From assembly GCF_035306705.1 (NCBI RefSeq), contig NZ_DATGNO010000090.1, forward strand, positions 1 through 36,293: a DNA stretch of 36,293 nt, in the 5' to 3' direction. A program made the translations under genes and the position numbers. Below the pieces are notes generated by a model. That model was given only the letters and a program-made list of their open reading frames with translations, had not been told where the DNA came from and did no database searches. Positions 33,317 through 36,293 of the stretch are shown here, one piece after another. Positions within the stretch are counted from its first letter, which is position 1. Each line of letters begins with the position of its first letter. This stretch comes from Xanthomarina sp035306705. GTDB lineage: Bacteria; Bacteroidota; Bacteroidia; Flavobacteriales; Flavobacteriaceae.

Positions 33317-34732
33317 ATGAAGATAGAACAGATTTACACAGGGTGTTTGGCACATGCTGCTTATTATATAGAGAACAATGGTGAAGCAGCAATTATTGAT
33401 CCATTAAGGGAAGTGCAACCCTATATAAAAAGAGCAAACCTGGACCATGCAAAAATCAAATATATTTTTGAAACACATTTTCATGCCGATTTTGTTAGCG
33501 GACATTTAGATTTAAAAAGGAAAACAGGTGCGGATATTGTTTTTGGACCTACAGCAAAACCTGCCTACGAAGCGATTATAGCCGAAGATGGACAAATTTT
33601 TAAGGTAGGAAACTACCAAATAAAAGTCATCCACACGCCTGGACACACCATGGAGAGTACCACCTATTTGTTGATTGACGAAAACGGAAAAGAACATGGA
33701 ATCGTTACGGGTGACACCCTATTTATTGGTGATGTTGGAAGACCTGATTTGGCCCAAAAAATAGCATCCGATTTAACCCAAGAAAAATTGGCAGGATATC
33801 TTTTCGATTCCTTAAGAAATAAAATCATGCCTCTTGGCGACGATTTAATTGTATATCCTAATCATGGTGCAGGTTCTGCTTGTGGAAAAAACATGAGTAA
33901 GGAAACTACAGATACCCTTGGAAATCAGAAAAAAACGAATTATGCCTTACGTGCGGATATGACCAAAGAAGAATTTATAACTGAATTATTAGACGGTTTA
34001 AGTGCACCTCCGGGATATTTTCCACAAAACGTGATGATGAATATTCAAGGCTATGAAAGTTTTGATGATGTGATGCAAAAATCGCAAAAACCTTTATCTC
34101 CTCAGGAGTTTGAAGCTGCTGCCAACGAAACTGAAGCGATTGTTTTAGATGTAAGACATCAGAATGATTTTGTAAAAGGCCATATTCCTCGTTCTATTTT
34201 TATTGGAATCGATGGTGGATTTGCTCCTTGGGTTGGGGCGTTAATAGTAGATGTAAGTCAGCCTATTTTAATTGTCGCTCCAGAAGGAAGGGAAGAAGAG
34301 GTAATAACAAGATTATCAAGAGTTGGTTTCGATAACGTAATTGGTTATTTAGATGGAAGTTTTGAAGCTTGGAAAAAAAATGGCTCAGAATATGATGCCA
34401 TTGTCTCCATTTCTGCCCAAGAATTGAATACTCGATACAACGACATAAAGGATGTTGTATTTGATGTTAGAAAAGAAGGGGAATACACTGCTGAACATAT
34501 AGAAAATGTTCATTTTACACCGCTTGATTCCTTAAACGATCATTTAGCTGAATTCCCTGATAATAAAACCTTTTATGTGCATTGTGCGGGAGGATATAGA
34601 TCGGTAATTGCAGCATCTATCTTAAAAAGTAGAGGCATTCATAATTTAGTGGATGTTGCAGGAGGATTTTCAGAAATTAAAACTTGTGGAATTCCAACAA
34701 CAAATTATGTGAGTCCTTCGACCTTAAAATAA
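33317..34732 (+). CDS. CstB-like persulfide dioxygenase with two rhodanese domains
   Basis: A 471-residue three-domain protein. Residues 1-250 form a metallo-beta-lactamase domain of the ETHE1/persulfide dioxygenase type with THFHADFVSGH (53-63), HTPGHTMES (about 111-119) and GDVGRPDLA. Rhodanese domain 1 (about 260-360; LDVRHQNDFVKGHIP) lacks the active-site Cys: its loop reads VAPEGREEE. Rhodanese domain 2 (about 370-465) has it: VHCAGGYRS, C423. This inactive-plus-active layout matches Staphylococcus aureus CstB, which oxidises persulfides and makes thiosulfate. It has its own palindromic promoter and a terminator. The assignment as CstB-like is strong; the exact substrate is inferred. Confidence 0.92.
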   Translation: MKIEQIYTGCLAHAAYYIENNGEAAIIDPLREVQPYIKRANLDHAKIKYIFETHFHADFVSGHLDLKRKTGADIVFGPTAKPAYEAIIAEDGQIFKVGNYQIKVIHTPGHTMESTTYLLIDENGKEHGIVTGDTLFIGDVGRPDLAQKIASDLTQEKLAGYLFDSLRNKIMPLGDDLIVYPNHGAGSACGKNMSKETTDTLGNQKKTNYALRADMTKEEFITELLDGLSAPPGYFPQNVMMNIQGYESFDDVMQKSQKPLSPQEFEAAANETEAIVLDVRHQNDFVKGHIPRSIFIGIDGGFAPWVGALIVDVSQPILIVAPEGREEEVITRLSRVGFDNVIGYLDGSFEAWKKNGSEYDAIVSISAQELNTRYNDIKDVVFDVRKEGEYTAEHIENVHFTPLDSLNDHLAEFPDNKTFYVHCAGGYRSVIAASILKSRGIHNLVDVAGGFSEIKTCGIPTTNYVSPSTLK

Positions 34733-34753
34733 AAGTTAATTTTTTATTCATAT

Positions 34754-34787
34754 AAAGAGTGACAAGGTTTTGTTACTCTTTTTTTTT
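34754..34787 (+). terminator. Terminator after the CstB-like gene
   Basis: AAAGAGT-G-ACAA (34754-34765) pairs with TTGT-T-ACTCTTT, followed by a run of T up to 34787. It ends the CstB-like transcript, and the next operator begins 3 bp later at 34790. Confidence 0.8.
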
Positions 34788-34789
34788 GT

Positions 34790-34833
34790 GTAACTTATGT
34801 TACTAATAATCTGGTATAAAGGATGTAATTTTA
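34790..34833 (+). promoter_or_regulatory. Operator and promoter of the rhodanese operon
   Basis: GTAAC-TTAT-GTTAC (34790-34803, centre 34796.5) differs from the CstB-gene palindrome at only one spacer base. A -7-like box TAATTTTA starts at 34826, again exactly 29.5 bp from the palindrome centre. An alternative box TATACTTG lies at 34832-34839. Shared control with the CstB-like gene is very likely. Confidence 0.65.
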
Positions 34834-34857
34834 TACTTGATAAAACCAAAAGTCAAA

Positions 34858-35232
34858 ATGAAACATTTATTAATAGTCTTGTTTCTTGTAAGCTCGATTT
34901 ATCATGCAAATGCACAAGAAAAAGATAACATCGTCGTACTTAATCTTTCAGATTTCAAAACACAAACAGAAAACAAAGACGTTCAGCTAATTGATGTTAG
35001 AACTCCAGAGGAATTTGGAGAAGGTCATATTGAGGGCGCAGAAAACATTGATTTTTATTCTGATAATTTTCAGAACGAATTTGATGAATTGGATAAAGAA
35101 AAGCCGGTTTATTTGTATTGCAGAAGTGGTGTTAGAAGCAACCAGTCGGCACAAAAGCTTTCAGAAATGGGATTTAAGGAAATCTACGATTTAGAAGGCG
35201 GATTTTTAAATTATAACAAAAAAGACGAATGA
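34858..35232 (+). CDS. Exported single-domain rhodanese
   Basis: A 124-residue protein from the ATG at 34858; an upstream TTG at 34837 would lie within the -7 region and was rejected. The signal peptide MKHLLIVLFLVSSIYHANA is followed by one rhodanese domain with LIDVRTPEEFGEGHIEGAEN (44-63) and the active-site loop YCRSGVRSN (C88). It would transfer sulfane sulfur in the periplasm or at the membrane. It overlaps the next gene (HMA-like) by 4 bp (ATGA), so translation is coupled. Confidence 0.88.
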   Translation: MKHLLIVLFLVSSIYHANAQEKDNIVVLNLSDFKTQTENKDVQLIDVRTPEEFGEGHIEGAENIDFYSDNFQNEFDELDKEKPVYLYCRSGVRSNQSAQKLSEMGFKEIYDLEGGFLNYNKKDE

Positions 35233-35495
35233 GAACCTCAGTAATAGTTCAAAATTTAAAATGTGGAGGTTGTGCCAATACCATCACAAATAAATTGTCT
35301 GAAATCAAGAATATTTCAGATGTAAACGTAGATGTAGAAGCAAGCAAAGTGTCCTTTCATTATATCGAGGAAGCCGATGCCCTTCATGTTAAAGAAAAAC
35401 TGAAACATATTGGTTATCCTTCCGTGGAACAAGAAAATACTATGAGGTCTAAAACAAAATCGTTTATTAGTTGTGCTACCGGAAAATTCAAATAG
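35229..35495 (+). CDS. HMA-like CxxC protein
   Basis: An 88-residue protein with a heavy-metal-associated fold: strand TSVIVQNLKCGGCANTI (3-19) with C12 and C15 in the CGGC motif, then KNISDVNVDVEASKVSF. HMA proteins usually carry Cu+ or other soft metals; here the surrounding sulfur genes make a persulfide or metal carrier role equally possible. A third Cys (C82) sits in the basic C-terminal tail. It overlaps the rhodanese gene by 4 bp. Confidence 0.82.
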   Translation: MRTSVIVQNLKCGGCANTITNKLSEIKNISDVNVDVEASKVSFHYIEEADALHVKEKLKHIGYPSVEQENTMRSKTKSFISCATGKFK

Positions 35496-35552
35496 ATCAA
35501 AACAGTCTATAAGGAATTGAGATATAGTTTTAAGCGTATAAATCGACAATCT

Positions 35553-35577
35553 AAGAACAGCATGAATGTTCTTTTAA
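35553..35577 (+). terminator. Hairpin with T-rich tail before the haem c lipoprotein
   Basis: AAGAACA (35553-35559) and TGTTCTT (35567-35573) form a 7-bp stem with a 7-nt loop, followed by T-rich sequence. It lies just before the ATG at 35589, so it could be a partial terminator, an attenuator or an mRNA-stabilising hairpin between the HMA-like gene and the next gene. Confidence 0.4.
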
Positions 35578-35588
35578 ATTTTATTAAG

Positions 35589-36197
35589 ATGAAAAAATAC
35601 TTAGTTATTATTGGATCGTTCCTTTTGATTTTAGCCAGTTGCAAACAAGCTAAAACCGAAACCATTGAGGTTACTGAAAGTTCAACTGAAGAAACCAAAG
35701 ATTTAGCAATAAACTACGAAGAACTCGGAATGAAATACGCATTTGACACTAAAGCCGTACTTGGTAAAAACCTTATGGGAACCATTAAGGAAAAAGGAGT
35801 AAATGCAGCTGTTGAATTCTGTAATATTCAAGCGTATCCTTTAACAGATAGCATGTCGGTTGCCCATAACGTCCATATTAAACGGGTCTCAGATAAACCT
35901 AGAAATACAGAGAATCAAGCAAGTTCAATAGAGTTACGATATATAGAGAGTTTTAAAAAAGCTATCGCAAATAACGAAGTGCCAAAACCTATTTTAGATG
36001 AAACTGAAAAAGAGGTCACTTTCTACTACCCAATTACAACCAACACTATGTGTTTACAATGTCATGGAACACCAAATAAAGAGTTGGATGCAGAGGCTTA
36101 TAAAACCATAAAAGCGCTTTATCCGAACGATTTGGCCATTGGGTATCATGATAATGAAGTGAGAGGTATTTGGCGCGTAAATTTTAATAAAGAATAA
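35589..36197 (+). CDS. DUF3365-like lipoprotein with haem c motif
   Basis: A 202-residue lipoprotein from the ATG at 35589; the ORF can be extended to a TTG at 35517, but the signal peptide only makes sense from this Met. The signal ends in lipobox LILASC (lipidated Cys at 18). The mature part is a PAS-like DUF3365/Tll0287-type domain with FCNIQAYPLTDSM and one haem c site, CLQCH (154-158). It is probably an exported electron-transfer or redox-sensor protein matured by the CcsBA system. It lies downstream of the rhodanese and HMA-like genes and directly upstream of a thioredoxin gene. Confidence 0.87.
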   Translation: MKKYLVIIGSFLLILASCKQAKTETIEVTESSTEETKDLAINYEELGMKYAFDTKAVLGKNLMGTIKEKGVNAAVEFCNIQAYPLTDSMSVAHNVHIKRVSDKPRNTENQASSIELRYIESFKKAIANNEVPKPILDETEKEVTFYYPITTNTMCLQCHGTPNKELDAEAYKTIKALYPNDLAIGYHDNEVRGIWRVNFNKE

Positions 36198-36198
36198 G

Positions 36199-36293
36199 AT
36201 GAGTCAGTTTTCAGAAATAATTAATCAAGATAAACCTGTTCTTGTAGATTTTCATGCAGAATGGTGTGGGCCTTGTAAAATGATGTCACCCAT
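36199..36293 (+). CDS. Thioredoxin, 3' end outside the window
   Basis: This partial gene starts with ATG at 36199, 1 bp after the DUF3365-like stop, and is cut by the window edge after about 31 codons. It encodes MSQFSEIINQDKPVLVDFHA, followed by EWCGPCKMMSP, which contains the classic thioredoxin WCGPC active site. There is no signal peptide, so a cytoplasmic thiol-disulfide reductant is expected. Thioredoxin can release sulfide from persulfides, which fits this cluster. Confidence 0.92.
   Translation, partial: MSQFSEIINQDKPVLVDFHAEWCGPCKMMSP

Noticed and set aside
34837..34857. Longer rhodanese start at TTG 34837
   Set aside because: It lies within or next to the -7 region of its own promoter and would put charged residues in front of a normal signal peptide.
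1..36293. Insertion sequences, prophage or integrative element genes
   Set aside because: No transposase, integrase, phage or conjugation gene was seen. Gene content is housekeeping and metabolic throughout.

Overview
The window looks like chromosomal DNA of a member of the Flavobacteriaceae (Bacteroidetes). The DNA is AT-rich. Many genes are preceded by the Bacteroidetes-type -7 box TAnnTTTG, in three cases with a TTG/TTTG -33 box 18-19 bp upstream. The gene families (DUF4290, DUF2911, START-like, fused CcsBA, PIG-L/SSS pair, group III truncated haemoglobin) are typical of that family. This is inferred from gene content only.

Layout. Positions 1-389: three tandem 94-96 bp repeats resembling the 5' half of a tRNA, read on the minus strand, behind a full-consensus promoter. 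Positions 390-727: no convincing gene. Positions 728-10337: housekeeping genes, namely a START-like protein, a class IV aminotransferase, YqgE/AlgH, HU, Fmt, RecQ, a P-loop ATPase, DUF493, DUF4290, MurA (with Asp instead of the catalytic-loop Cys) and a class I photolyase. Positions 10338-14358: a minus-strand operon TetR-AarF/UbiB kinase-SDR-74 aa protein, with a likely self-operator in front of tetR and a structured, possibly RNA-coding stretch between the operon and the photolyase. Positions 14862-16213: two exported proteins (unknown; DUF2911). Positions 16306-20703: a Na+/solute symporter, a 31-codon membrane peptide directly in front of it, and an exported PIG-L deacetylase. Positions 20792-26996: phosphotransferase, CorA, small MscS, Maf, UbiA-type prenyltransferase, KdsC-like phosphatase, DUF2520 protein and a Crp/Fnr regulator, all on the minus strand. 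Positions 27073-31121: a three-helix membrane protein, truncated haemoglobin and CcsBA (cytochrome c maturation). Positions 31186-31557: a small protein of unknown function.

Positions 31737-36293 form a sulfur/persulfide module: a Crp/Fnr regulator with a Cys-x5-Cys-Cys cluster, a TauE/SafE exporter, a CstB-like persulfide dioxygenase with two rhodanese domains, an exported single-domain rhodanese, an HMA-like CxxC protein, a CxxCH (haem c) lipoprotein of the DUF3365 type, and the start of a thioredoxin cut by the window edge. Two promoters inside it carry nearly the same palindrome, GTAAC-YTAT-GTTAC, at exactly the same distance from the -7 box. This suggests a small regulon controlled by the neighbouring Cys-rich Crp/Fnr protein.

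The two items most worth following up are the promoter-driven tRNA-like repeat array at the left edge and the palindrome-controlled persulfide module at the right edge. Several gene starts were moved from upstream TTG/GTG codons to internal ATGs that better fit signal peptides or promoter positions; each case is explained in its entry.
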